From Streptomyces sp. (GTDB taxonomy: Bacteria; Actinomycetota; Actinomycetes; Streptomycetales; Streptomycetaceae): a DNA stretch of 64,000 nucleotides. The position numbers and the translations under genes were made by a program. The stretch's first letter is position 1. Every line of letters begins with the position of its first letter. Of the stretch, positions 33,692 through 42,098 are shown one piece after another. The stretch is taken from assembly GCF_019510245.1 (NCBI RefSeq), contig NZ_JAEKKT010000232.1, positions 1 to 64,000 on the forward strand, read 5' to 3'. Under the pieces are notes generated by a model, which saw only the letters and a program-made list of their open reading frames with translations, was not told the DNA's origin and ran no database searches.

Positions 33692-34351
33692 ATGAACTTG
33701 TTCAGCCGCCCCCACACGTCCCGGCGCACCCCCACACCCCCCTCACGCCCCGCTGCCGCCCCCACCTCGGCCCCCGTCCTCCTGGACCCCGCCCTCGCCG
33801 CCCTCACCGGCGAGTGGATCATCGACCCGGCACACAGCAGGATCGGGTTCTCGGTCCGGCACGCGATGGTGACGACGGTCCGCGGGGCCTTCACCGAGTA
33901 CAAGAGCCGCCTCTACTTCGACGGCCGCGACCCGTCCCGCTCGCAGGCGGAGATCATCCTGTCCACGGCGAGCGTCGACACCGGCGTGGAGCAGCGGGAC
34001 GCCCACCTGGTGGGCCGCGACTTCCTGGACGCCGCGACCCACCCCCGCATGCGCTTCCAGAGCACGGCGGTACGCCTGAAGGCACCGGACGTCTACGTCA
34101 TGACCGGCGACCTGACCATCAAAAACACGACGCGCCCGGTGGACCTGGAGCTCACCTACATCGGCAACGTCACGGACCCCTTCGGCTACCAGCGCGTCGG
34201 CTTCGACGGCACCACCACCATCAACCGCATGGACTGGGGGCTGGTGTACAACTCCCGACTGGCCGAGGGCGGGGCGATGGTGAGCGAGACGGTGCGGCTG
34301 CAGTTCGACATCGCGGCGATCCGGATGGTGCCGGAGGGCGGGACGCCGTAG
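33692..34351 (+). CDS. YceI-family lipocalin-like protein
   Basis: 219 residues. The YceI beta-barrel starts at about residue 40 (GEWIIDPAHSRIGFSVRHAMVTTVRG) and ends with DWGLVYNSRLAEGGAMVSETVRLQFDI. The family binds polyprenoid or other long-chain lipids. The first 40 residues are Pro/Thr-rich without a convincing signal peptide, so it may be cytoplasmic or the true start may differ. Confidence 0.9.
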   Translation: MNLFSRPHTSRRTPTPPSRPAAAPTSAPVLLDPALAALTGEWIIDPAHSRIGFSVRHAMVTTVRGAFTEYKSRLYFDGRDPSRSQAEIILSTASVDTGVEQRDAHLVGRDFLDAATHPRMRFQSTAVRLKAPDVYVMTGDLTIKNTTRPVDLELTYIGNVTDPFGYQRVGFDGTTTINRMDWGLVYNSRLAEGGAMVSETVRLQFDIAAIRMVPEGGTP

Positions 34352-34644
34352 CGCTGCGGCTGCGGCCCGGACGTCCCGCTCACGCGCCTTCGGTCCCGTA
34401 TTCGGCACCGCCCCTGAGGGGGTCACCCGTTCACTCCCCCCGGCCCCCACCATTCGTGTGTTCTTCATACCGGTGCCCGTGCGACCCCTTTGACCTGCTC
34501 GGATTCGCCCGCAACGGGCATCCCGGCCCCCCTCCGTGACACCCGTTCAACCCAAACCTGACGGTGCCTCAGGGAGCGGGGCCGGGCGGTTGGCTTTTAC
34601 CTCGGAAGAGCAAGGGAGTGGACGACCTCGACCGAGGGAGCACC
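34352..34644 (+). promoter_or_regulatory. Intergenic region before secreted protein gene
   Basis: 293 nt with no gene. CGGGACG (34339-34345) can pair with CGTCCCG (34372-34378) across the yceI-like stop and may form its terminator. GAGGGAG lies 5 nt before ATG 34645. Confidence 0.4.
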
Positions 34645-35169
34645 ATGCGACGCACCGCCCGTCTGGTGACCGGGACCGCGCTGGCCGTGGTCACGGCCGG
34701 ACTCGCCGTCGCGCCGGCGTACGGTGGCGGCACCGGCAGCCTCGACGTGTACCCGTCGACCGCGTCGGCAGGCGCCCAGGTCACGGTGAACACGGCCGCC
34801 TGCGGTGAGAAGGGAACGGCGGTCGGGGACGCCGGCTCGGTCGGTGCCGGCACGTTCACCCTTGCGCCGAGCACGCACGAAGGCGAGGCGATCGGGCAGT
34901 TCCAGGTGCCGCCGAGCGCGCAACCGGGGACGTACGAGATCGTCGCGAGGTGCGCCGAGGGGAACCGGCAGGTGACCGGGGACCTGGTGGTGGCACTGGC
35001 GCCGGCCGCGGGGCAGCAGGTGCAGCCCCACGGCAGTGTGAAGACGGGGGTCGGTGGTGCCCTTGGCCCCGACCCCGTGCAGACCGCGGCAGGCGTGGCG
35101 GCTCTGGCCGTCGCCGCCGCGGGCGGTACCTGGCTCCTGCATCGCCGGGCGAGAGGCGATGTGATCTGA
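34645..35169 (+). CDS. Secreted, C-terminally anchored protein adjacent to sortase
   Basis: 174 residues: signal peptide (RLVTGTALAVVTAGLAVAPAYG), an extracellular Ig-like beta domain with one Cys pair (NTAACGEKG and VARCAEGN), then a C-terminal hydrophobic helix and positive tail (AAGVAALAVAAAGGTWLLHRRARGDVI). It has the sorting-signal architecture but no LPxTG or LAxTG; the residues before the helix are GGALGPDPVQT. It precedes a sortase gene by 118 nt and is its probable partner, with a non-canonical motif or simple membrane anchoring. Confidence 0.8.
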   Translation: MRRTARLVTGTALAVVTAGLAVAPAYGGGTGSLDVYPSTASAGAQVTVNTAACGEKGTAVGDAGSVGAGTFTLAPSTHEGEAIGQFQVPPSAQPGTYEIVARCAEGNRQVTGDLVVALAPAAGQQVQPHGSVKTGVGGALGPDPVQTAAGVAALAVAAAGGTWLLHRRARGDVI

Positions 35170-35211
35170 CGGACACCCTCCGCTGTCCGTCCGCCGGTAC
35201 CGCACATCCCA

Positions 35212-35250
35212 CCCCCTCCGGGTCCGACGCCCCTCGCGGCCCGGAGGGGG
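35212..35250 (+). terminator. Hairpin between secreted protein and sortase
   Basis: Perfect 11-bp stem CCCCCTCCGGG / CCCGGAGGGGG with a 17-nt loop, 40 nt after the secreted-protein stop. It should end or attenuate that transcript and lower sortase expression. Confidence 0.75.
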
Positions 35251-35287
35251 AGGGGGTCACGTCCGTCCCTCAGGGAGAGGGGTTCGC

Positions 35288-35911
35288 ATGCGCAGGATCG
35301 GGGACACCGCGATAGCCACCGTGACCGTCATGGCCCTCGGCTCCGGCGTGTGGCTCCTGGGCCCCGGCATCGGACCGCACACCGCGCCGCCCCAGCCGTC
35401 CGCCGCCGAGGGCCGCCCCGACCCCGGCGAGGAAGCCCTCGAAGCCCCCGCGCTGCCGCCCTCCCCGCCCACCCGCATCCGCATCCCCGCCATCCGCGTG
35501 AACGCCCCCCTCATGGGCCTCGCCCTCACCCCCTCGGGCAGCCTCGACGTCCCGCCCGCCGGGGAGAAGAACCTCGCCGGCTGGTACGAGGCCGGGACCA
35601 CCCCCGGCGAGACCGGCACCGCCGTCGTCGCCGGGCACGTCGACAACACCGAGGGCCCCGCCGTCTTCTACGACCTCGGCGCCCTCAGGCGCGGCGCGGC
35701 CATCGAGGTGGACCGGCAGGACAGGAGCGTCGCCGTGTTCAGCGTCGACGCGGTGGAGGTCTACCAGGCCCGCGACTTCCCCGACGAGAAGGTGTACGGC
35801 GCCGCGAAACGCCCCGAACTCCGGGTCATCACCTGCGGCGGCGGCTACTCGCGCACCACGGGTTACCAGGGGAACGTCGTCGTCTTCGCCCACCTGACCG
35901 GAACCCGCTGA
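35288..35911 (+). CDS. Class E/F-like sortase
   Basis: 207 residues: N-terminal transmembrane anchor (AIATVTVMALGSGVWLL), Pro-rich linker to about 62, then the sortase barrel from RIRIPAIRVNAP. The catalytic triad is visible: His117 (VAGHVDN), Cys183 (ITCGGGY) and Arg189 (SRTTGYQGN). It is a transpeptidase anchoring surface proteins; its likely client is the upstream gene. GGAGAGG precedes ATG 35288. Confidence 0.9.
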   Translation: MRRIGDTAIATVTVMALGSGVWLLGPGIGPHTAPPQPSAAEGRPDPGEEALEAPALPPSPPTRIRIPAIRVNAPLMGLALTPSGSLDVPPAGEKNLAGWYEAGTTPGETGTAVVAGHVDNTEGPAVFYDLGALRRGAAIEVDRQDRSVAVFSVDAVEVYQARDFPDEKVYGAAKRPELRVITCGGGYSRTTGYQGNVVVFAHLTGTR

Positions 35912-36133
35912 CCGACCCACGGCAACCCGCGCACCGGCGACCGGAAGCCGCTGACCGACGACCGACAACCCGCCGACCGCCGACAGGCGACCGCCCCGAC
36001 CGGAAGCCGCTGACCGACGACCGACAACCCGCCGACCGCCGACAGGCGACCGCCCCGACCGGAAGCCGCTGACCGACGACCGACAACCCGCCGACCGCCG
36101 GGGAAACGACCGGCGACCGGCGACCGGCGACCG
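35898..36133. repeat. 59-bp tandem repeat after sortase gene
   Basis: Units start at 35941, 36000 and 36059 with the phrase CCGGAAGCCGCTGACC and are identical for most of their 59 bp. A diverged partial unit precedes at 35898 and the array ends in four to five CGACCGG microrepeats (36107-36133). The period is not divisible by three and the array begins at the sortase stop codon, so it is noncoding. Likely a VNTR. Confidence 0.85.
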
Positions 36134-36405
36134 GTGGGAAACGGCCGCCGCGTGCTTCGAGGGCGACGTACACAACCGCGTCCCCGCGTAACCGGTTCCG
36201 CCGCCGCCCCGCCCTCTCCCGTCGCCGTCCCGCCCACCTGCGGGGCAGGCCGGCCGCCGCCCCCGTGTTTCCTTCGGCTCACAGCCCCTGCCGGCCCTCT
36301 CCCCGGACCCCTCACACCCTCTCCCCGCCGCCGAAGAGGGCAGCGTTCCTCCTGGGAAACAGCGGTGATGCGGCCGGGTAACGTCGGCGCCGCAGGCTCC
36401 TGGGT
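36134..36405 (+). promoter_or_regulatory. Upstream region of nitrite reductase operon
   Basis: About 270 nt without a gene. A GTAACGTC motif at 36379-36386 lies about 20 nt before the small leader ORF. GlnR controls nirB in streptomycetes, and GTAAC is the core of GlnR half-sites, so this is a weak candidate; the second half site is not evident. Confidence 0.4.
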
Positions 36406-36621
36406 ATGACCTCGAATACGCGTGTGGTGGTGACGGGCGGGACGCCCGAGGCACCCGTCGGCGCGCGGGAGCACCGCCCGTGCGGCCGGGTGCCGCTCGC
36501 CGAGGTGCCGACCGGCCGCCGCCACACCCCCGAGGCGACCGACGGCCCCACACCCGCCGTGCCCGGCAGCCCTCGGCTCCGCCCGGTGCCCGCCCTGCTC
36601 CCCAACGACGGAGGCTCCTGA
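36406..36621 (+). CDS. Small ORF translationally coupled to nirB
   Basis: 71 codons from ATG 36406, with strong third-position GC throughout and a stop that overlaps the nirB start (TGATG). No domain is recognised; the product is basic and Pro-rich (EHRPCGRVPLAEVPTGRRHTPE). GGAGG near its end is the nirB ribosome site. It may be a real small protein or a leader peptide setting nirB translation. Confidence 0.55.
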   Translation: MTSNTRVVVTGGTPEAPVGAREHRPCGRVPLAEVPTGRRHTPEATDGPTPAVPGSPRLRPVPALLPNDGGS

Positions 36622-39248
36622 TGACCGCCACCCCCGGGGCCACCCCCACGATCGTGCTCGTCGGCCACGGCATGGTCGGTCAGCGCTTCCTGGAGGCGCT
36701 CGCCGAGCGCGGCCTGACCGCCACGCACCGCGTGGTCGTGCTGTGCGAGGAGCCGCGCCCCGCCTACGACCGCGTCGCCCTCACCTCGTACTTCTCGGGC
36801 CGGACCCCCGACGAACTCTCCCTGACCGACCTGGAGTTCATCGACGCACACGGCATCGAGCTGTACGTCGGCGACCCGGCGGAGACCATCGACCGCACGG
36901 CGCGGACGGTGACGGCCAGGTCCGGCAGGGCCTTCGCGTACGACACGCTCGTACTCGCCACCGGCTCCTACCCGTTCGTGCCCCCGGTCCCCCACAAGGA
37001 CGCCACGGGCTGCTTCGTCTACCGCACCATCGAGGACCTGCTCGCGATCGAGGAGTACGCGAAGTCGAGGGCGGCCGTGGGCGCGGTGGTCGGCGGCGGG
37101 CTGCTGGGGCTGGAGGCGGCCGGGGCGCTGAAGGGGCTCGGACTCACCTCCCACATCGTGGAGTTGGCGCCGCGGCTGATGCCGGTGCAGGTGGACGAGG
37201 GCGGGGGCGCGGCCCTGCTGCGCACCATCGAGGAGATGGGCCTGACGGTCCACACCGGCGTCGGCACGCAGGAGATCGTGGTCGACTCCGCGGGCGCCGT
37301 GACGGGGATGAGGCTGTCCGACGGCTCCGAACTCGCCACCGACCTGGTGGTGTTCAGCGCCGGTGTCCGGCCGCGGGACCAGCTCGCCCGGGACTGCGGT
37401 CTGACGGTCGGCGAGCGCGGCGGCATCACGGTGGACGAGCAGTGCCGCACGGTCTCCGACCCGCACGTGTTCGCGATCGGCGAGTGCGCGCTGGCGGCGG
37501 ACGGCCGGGTCTACGGGCTGGTGGCGCCGGGCTACGAGCAGGCCGAGACGGCCGCGGCTGCCCTCGCGGCCGACGAGGCCGAGCAGCTGACCTTCACCGG
37601 CGCCGACCTGTCCACGAAGCTGAAGCTGCTCGGCGTGGACGTGGCCTCCTTCGGCGACGCGCACGGCACGGCCGGGGACTGCCTGGACGTCGTGTACTCC
37701 GACGCCCGTTCCGGCCTGTACAAGAAGCTGGTCATCGGCCGGGACGGCACCCTGCTCGGCGGCATCCTGGTCGGCGACGCGGACGCGTACGGCACCCTGA
37801 AGGCCTTCACCGGTTCGGTGCCGCCGGTCCCGCCCGAGTCGCTGGTGCTGCCGGCCGGCGCCGGTGAGTCCGTCCAGCTCGGCCCGGCCGCGCTGCCCGA
37901 CGACGCGGTGATCTGCTCCTGCAACAACGTCCGCAAGGGCACGATCCGCGGCGCGGTCACGGAGCACGGCTGCACCACCGTGCCCGAGGTGAAGAAGTGC
38001 ACCAAGGCCGGTACGACGTGCGGCAGTTGCGTCAAGGTGCTCGGCCAGCTGGTCACCGCCGAGCTGGAGGCGTCCGGCGTCGAGGTCGACAAGGGCCTGT
38101 GCGGCTGCTTCGCGCAGACCCGCGAGGAGCTGTACGAGATCGTCCTGGCGCTGCGCATCAACACCTACCGGGATCTGCTCGACCGGTACGGCCGGGAGGC
38201 CGCCCGGGGCGGCGACGGCTGCGAGGTCTGCAAGCCGGCGGTGGCGTCGGTCATCGCCTCCCTCGCCCCGACGATCGGCGCGAGCGGTTACGTGCTGGAC
38301 GGCGAACAGGCGGCGCTCCAGGACAGCAACGACCACTTCCTCGCCAACCTCCAGAAGAACGGCTCCTACTCGGTCGTCCCGCGCATCCCCGGCGGCGAGA
38401 TCACCCCCGAGGGCCTGATCACGATCGGCGAGATCGCCCGTGACTTCGGCCTCTACACGAAGATCACCGGCGGCCAGCGGATCGACATGTTCGGCGCGCG
38501 CGTCGAACAGCTCCCGCTGATCTGGATGCGGCTGGTGGACGCCGGTTTCGAGTCGGGCCACGCGTACGGAAAGGCGCTGCGGACCGTCAAGTCCTGCGTG
38601 GGGTCGACCTGGTGCCGCTACGGCGTCCAGGACTCGGTCCGGATGGCGATCGACCTGGAGCTGCGCTACCGGGGGCTCAGGTCGCCGCACAAGCTCAAGT
38701 CCGCCGTCTCCGGCTGCGCCCGCGAGTGCGCGGAGGCCCAGTCGAAGGACTTCGGCGTCATCGCCACCGCCAACGGCTGGAACCTGTACGTCGGCGGCAA
38801 CGGCGGTGCCACCCCGCGCCACGCGGACCTGCTCGCCCAGGACCTCACCGACGCGCAGCTGGTCCGGCTGATCGACCGTTTCCTGATGTTCTACATCCGT
38901 ACGGCCGACCGCCTGGAGCGCACGTCGACCTGGCTGGAGCGGATCCCGGGCGGCCTGGAACACGTCCGCGACGTGGTGGTCGAGGACTCCCTGGGGATCT
39001 GCGAGGAGCTCGAGTCCCTGATGGCGGCGCACGTGGCCAGCTACGCGGACGAGTGGGCGACCACCATCGACAACCCCGAGAAGCTCGCCCGGTTCGTCTC
39101 GTTCGTCAACGCCCCCGACACCCCCGACCCGGTCGTCGGCTTCGTGCCCGAGCGGGACCAGATGAAGCCCGACCTGCCCCTGCTGTCGATCGGCCTGCGC
39201 CGCGCCGACGGCACGGCGACCGTTCTGGAAGGAAGCGCCCAGCGATGA
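36621..39248 (+). CDS. nirB: Assimilatory nitrite reductase, large subunit
   Basis: 875 residues in the NirB order: FAD/NAD oxidoreductase (VLVGHGMVGQRF, VVGGGLLGLEAAG, FAIGECALA), a BFD-like [2Fe-2S] domain with ICSCNNVRKGTI and CTKAGTTCGSC, then the ferredoxin-like and siroheme/[4Fe-4S] domain with CVGSTWCRYG and SGCARECAE. It reduces nitrite to ammonium with NADH/NADPH for nitrogen assimilation. The start overlaps the small upstream ORF and the stop overlaps nirD. Confidence 0.96.
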   Translation: MTATPGATPTIVLVGHGMVGQRFLEALAERGLTATHRVVVLCEEPRPAYDRVALTSYFSGRTPDELSLTDLEFIDAHGIELYVGDPAETIDRTARTVTARSGRAFAYDTLVLATGSYPFVPPVPHKDATGCFVYRTIEDLLAIEEYAKSRAAVGAVVGGGLLGLEAAGALKGLGLTSHIVELAPRLMPVQVDEGGGAALLRTIEEMGLTVHTGVGTQEIVVDSAGAVTGMRLSDGSELATDLVVFSAGVRPRDQLARDCGLTVGERGGITVDEQCRTVSDPHVFAIGECALAADGRVYGLVAPGYEQAETAAAALAADEAEQLTFTGADLSTKLKLLGVDVASFGDAHGTAGDCLDVVYSDARSGLYKKLVIGRDGTLLGGILVGDADAYGTLKAFTGSVPPVPPESLVLPAGAGESVQLGPAALPDDAVICSCNNVRKGTIRGAVTEHGCTTVPEVKKCTKAGTTCGSCVKVLGQLVTAELEASGVEVDKGLCGCFAQTREELYEIVLALRINTYRDLLDRYGREAARGGDGCEVCKPAVASVIASLAPTIGASGYVLDGEQAALQDSNDHFLANLQKNGSYSVVPRIPGGEITPEGLITIGEIARDFGLYTKITGGQRIDMFGARVEQLPLIWMRLVDAGFESGHAYGKALRTVKSCVGSTWCRYGVQDSVRMAIDLELRYRGLRSPHKLKSAVSGCARECAEAQSKDFGVIATANGWNLYVGGNGGATPRHADLLAQDLTDAQLVRLIDRFLMFYIRTADRLERTSTWLERIPGGLEHVRDVVVEDSLGICEELESLMAAHVASYADEWATTIDNPEKLARFVSFVNAPDTPDPVVGFVPERDQMKPDLPLLSIGLRRADGTATVLEGSAQR

Positions 39249-39595
39249 CCCTGGCCCCCGAGACCACCGACCTGAAGGTCCAGCTCCAGCTGGCCGACTG
39301 CTGGTTCACGGTCTGCGACCTGAGCCTGCTCACGCCCGGCCGGGGCGTGGCCGTACTCCTCCCGGACGGCCGCCAGGCCGCCGTCTTCCGCGACCGCACC
39401 GACCGTCTCTACGCCATCGACAACCGCGACCCGTTCGGCGGCGCGGCGGTCCTCTCCCGCGGCCTGACCGGCACCCACCAGGGCCGCCCGTTCGTGGCCT
39501 CCCCGCTCCTCAAGCAGCGCTTCGACCTGGAGACCGGCGCGTGCCTGGACGACGAGGCGGTACGGGTGACGGCGTACGAGGTGCGGGCCGCGTAG
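39245..39595 (+). CDS. nirD: Nitrite reductase, small subunit
   Basis: 116 residues with the Rieske-like NirD fold (WFTVCDLSLLTPGRGVAVLL, LYAIDNRDPFGGAAVLSRG). The Rieske Cys/His ligands are absent, as is normal for NirD. The ATG overlaps the nirB stop (ATGA), giving coupled expression of the two subunits. Confidence 0.95.
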   Translation: MTLAPETTDLKVQLQLADCWFTVCDLSLLTPGRGVAVLLPDGRQAAVFRDRTDRLYAIDNRDPFGGAAVLSRGLTGTHQGRPFVASPLLKQRFDLETGACLDDEAVRVTAYEVRAA

Positions 39596-39712
39596 AGCGG
39601 GGGCAGCGCCCCGGCGTCGGCGGACCGGCACGGGGTCCGGCGGTCTGCAGGTCGGTGAACGGCGTACCCGGGGTGCGCGACGGCGTACCCCCCGGGCGCG
39701 TAGGGTGCCGGG

Positions 39713-40642
39713 ATGATCGGCATTCCAGAGGCACTGGTGCGGGGCACGATCGACCGCGAGGGTGACCGCGGAGCGGCTTGGATCAGCGAACTCCCGGCAG
39801 TGGTGGATGACTTGCTCCAGCGCTGGGACTGCGTGCCCGACGGCGCGGTGACGCACGGCGGTGTGGGGGTGATCGTCCCGGTCCGCCTGCGGTCCTCGGG
39901 CCGCCCCTGCGTCGTCAAGGTGTCCTTCCCGCACCCCGGCAACGTCCACGAGCCGGACGCGTTCGAGGTGTGGGCGGGCCGTGGCGCGGTCCGCCTCCAC
40001 CGGCGCGACGACGCCCGCTTCGCCCTCCTCCTGGAGCGCGCCCACCTGTCGACGCTGGCGGCGCTGGAGCCCGACGACGAGACGGTGATGACGATCGCGG
40101 GCCGCCTGAACCACCGCCTCGCCGTCCCGGCACCACCGGGCCTGCCCCGGCTGCGGGACCGCGCCGACGGATGGGTGGCGGAGCTGCGGGCGAACGCCGC
40201 CGAGCTGCCCCACGCGCTGCCGCCCCGCGCCCTGGACGCGGCCGTCGCCACCGCCCGCGAACTGGGCCCGGCCCAGCCGGACACCCTCGTCCACGGCGAC
40301 CTGCACGCACGCAACATCCTGCGGGCGGACCGGGAACCGTGGCTGGCGGTCGACCCGAAGGGCTGTGCGGGAGACCCGGCGTACGACGGCGGCACGCTCC
40401 TGAAGTCCCGTGCGAACCTCATACGGTCCGACGACCTCCCGCGGACCGCGCACCGCCTCCTGGACGTGTTCGCCGAGGCCGCGGAGCTCGACCGCGAACG
40501 CGTCCGCCGCTGGGCCCAGTTGCACGCCGTCCAGGCGGCGTTCTGGGGCCGCCGGCACGGCTTCCGCATCGCGCGGTCCGGCCCCCGGCTCGACCGGATC
40601 ACCCGGTTCGCGGACAGCCTGGCGGAGGCACTGGTCGTCTAG
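39713..40642 (+). CDS. Aminoglycoside/hydroxyurea phosphotransferase-family kinase
   Basis: 309 residues of the APH(6)/streptomycin-6-kinase-like family: catalytic loop LVHGDLHARNILRAD, metal motif AVDPKGCAGDPAYD, and N-lobe Lys in PCVVKVSFPH. Family members phosphorylate antibiotics (streptomycin, hydroxyurea) or endogenous metabolites. No antibiotic cluster is adjacent, so the substrate is unknown. ATG 39713. Confidence 0.88.
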   Translation: MIGIPEALVRGTIDREGDRGAAWISELPAVVDDLLQRWDCVPDGAVTHGGVGVIVPVRLRSSGRPCVVKVSFPHPGNVHEPDAFEVWAGRGAVRLHRRDDARFALLLERAHLSTLAALEPDDETVMTIAGRLNHRLAVPAPPGLPRLRDRADGWVAELRANAAELPHALPPRALDAAVATARELGPAQPDTLVHGDLHARNILRADREPWLAVDPKGCAGDPAYDGGTLLKSRANLIRSDDLPRTAHRLLDVFAEAAELDRERVRRWAQLHAVQAAFWGRRHGFRIARSGPRLDRITRFADSLAEALVV

Positions 40643-40675
40643 CCGGAGACGGCCGTCCCCCGGCTCGCCCTCCCG

Positions 40676-41269
40676 TCACCGCCGCCCGCCGAACTCCCAG
40701 TCGTGCACCTCGACGTCCGCGTACCGCACCGGCGCCAGCACCCCCGGCGCCGCGTCCCGGTCCGCGGCCCGGACCAGCGCCGCCGTGCCGATCCAGGTGG
40801 TGCCGTCGTCGGACAGCAGCGGGCCGAAGGCGATCAGGTCGCCGGGGTCGGCGCCGGGCGGCAGGGCGTCGGGAACGGGGACGGTGCCGTCGGTGACGTG
40901 GGCGCCGTGCATGCCGTCGTGCGACGGGCCCAGGCCGAGCACCAGGTACCGGTTGCCGCCGCTCCGGCCGCCGGGGAACTCCCACATGGTGCGCCCCAGC
41001 AGGTTGCGCCACCGCCGCAGCAGCACGTCCCGGTACACGCCCGCCTGGTAGTTGGGCTCGTCGAAGGCGAACGCGCGGGCGGCGGCGGGGCCGGGCAGGT
41101 CGACGACGTGCACACTCCCGCTCGGCACCTCGGCGCCGGCCTCGAACGTCGGGCCCCGGGCGATCAACTCGGCCGCGTAGCCGTCCATGTAGGACCAGTG
41201 GTCCTCCACCAGTTCCGTACGCAACGCGGCAGAGCCGGCACGGTCACGGTGATAACAGAAGAACTCCAT
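40676..41269 (-). CDS. YciI-like dimeric alpha+beta barrel protein (two tandem domains)
   Basis: 197 residues. The N-terminal half is YciI-like (MEFFCYHRDR, DHWSYMDGYAAELIARGPTF, VHVVDLPGPAAARAFAFDEPNYQAGVYRDVLLRRW), and a second half of similar layout follows (LIAFGPLLSDDGTTWIGTAALV). Function of such fused proteins is unknown. It is separated by 78 nt from the TetR gene on the same strand. Confidence 0.8.
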   Translation of the reverse strand: MEFFCYHRDRAGSAALRTELVEDHWSYMDGYAAELIARGPTFEAGAEVPSGSVHVVDLPGPAAARAFAFDEPNYQAGVYRDVLLRRWRNLLGRTMWEFPGGRSGGNRYLVLGLGPSHDGMHGAHVTDGTVPVPDALPPGADPGDLIAFGPLLSDDGTTWIGTAALVRAADRDAAPGVLAPVRYADVEVHDWEFGGRR

Positions 41270-41347
41270 GACCGCGGAGCCTTCCGCAGGACGGCCCGGC
41301 CCCTCAACACGGTTTTGTTGGCCCTGCCCTGCCCCGGGAGGGCGCCG

Positions 41348-41932
41348 TCACCCCTCCACGACCCCGTACAGCAGCAGGTCGATGAGCCGGCCGGCCAGTT
41401 CGCGCTGTCCCTCGTTCGCCGCCATCAGGCTGATCCCCCCGAGCGACATCAGCACGTCACGCGCGTCCACCCCCGGCCGCGCCACCGACGCACCCTCCGC
41501 CGCGGCCAGCAGGTGCGCGATCGCATCGACCAGGAGCGTCCGGGTGTGCAGCTTCTCGCTCTCGTCGGTCAGGATCACCCGCAGGACGTCGGCCATCCCC
41601 TGCTTCGCCGCCATGAAGTCGATGAAGCGCTCCATCCACGTCCGCAGCGCCGCCACCGGCGGGAGCGCGGCCGCCAGTTCGTCAGCCGCCTCGCACAGGC
41701 GCCGCACCTCGTGCCGGTAGACCGCCTCGATGAGCAGTTCCTTCGACGGGAAGCGGCGATAGAGGGTGCCGACGCCGACGCCCGCTTGGCGGGCGATGTC
41801 CTTGACCGAGGCGCCCGCCCCCTCGCGGGCGAACGCCGCTGCCGCGGCCTCCAGCAGCCGGTCCTCGTTGCGCTGCGCGTCCGCGCGCAGCGGCCTGCGG
41901 GACGTCGCCGCGCCTTCCTCGGTGCCGGTCAA
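41348..41932 (-). CDS. TetR-family repressor
   Basis: 194 residues: HTH at about 30-60 (ASVKDIARQAGVGVGTLYRRFPSKELLIEAVY) and an SbtR-type C-terminal ligand domain. Divergent from an SDR gene with two GGAACCAGTTCC palindromes between them, so it almost certainly represses the SDR gene and itself. ATG 41932. Confidence 0.9.
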   Translation of the reverse strand: MTGTEEGAATSRRPLRADAQRNEDRLLEAAAAAFAREGAGASVKDIARQAGVGVGTLYRRFPSKELLIEAVYRHEVRRLCEAADELAAALPPVAALRTWMERFIDFMAAKQGMADVLRVILTDESEKLHTRTLLVDAIAHLLAAAEGASVARPGVDARDVLMSLGGISLMAANEGQRELAGRLIDLLLYGVVEG

Positions 41933-41965
41933 CCCAGACCCCTCCTCGTCACCACCACTTGCAAC

Positions 41966-42014
41966 CGGAACCAGTTCCGCTTACCGTCGAAAGGCCAACC
42001 GGAACCAGTTCCGG
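41966..42014. promoter_or_regulatory. Two TetR operator palindromes
   Basis: GGAAC-CA-GTTCC occurs at 41967-41978 and 42001-42012, centres 34 bp apart. The second is extended to CCGGAACCAGTTCCGG (41999-42014). They lie in the 166-nt gap between a TetR gene and its divergent SDR neighbour. Confidence 0.75.
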
Positions 42015-42098
42015 ATATGAGGGTACGACGGCCCCCTGCTCCCATGCCACCGGCCGCGCCCGCACCAGCCCCGTCCCACCGCCCGCCTGGAGAACCTC

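Noticed and set aside
35898..36133. Possible CRISPR array
   Set aside because: The 59-bp units are contiguous with no unique spacers and no cas genes are present; it is a tandem repeat.
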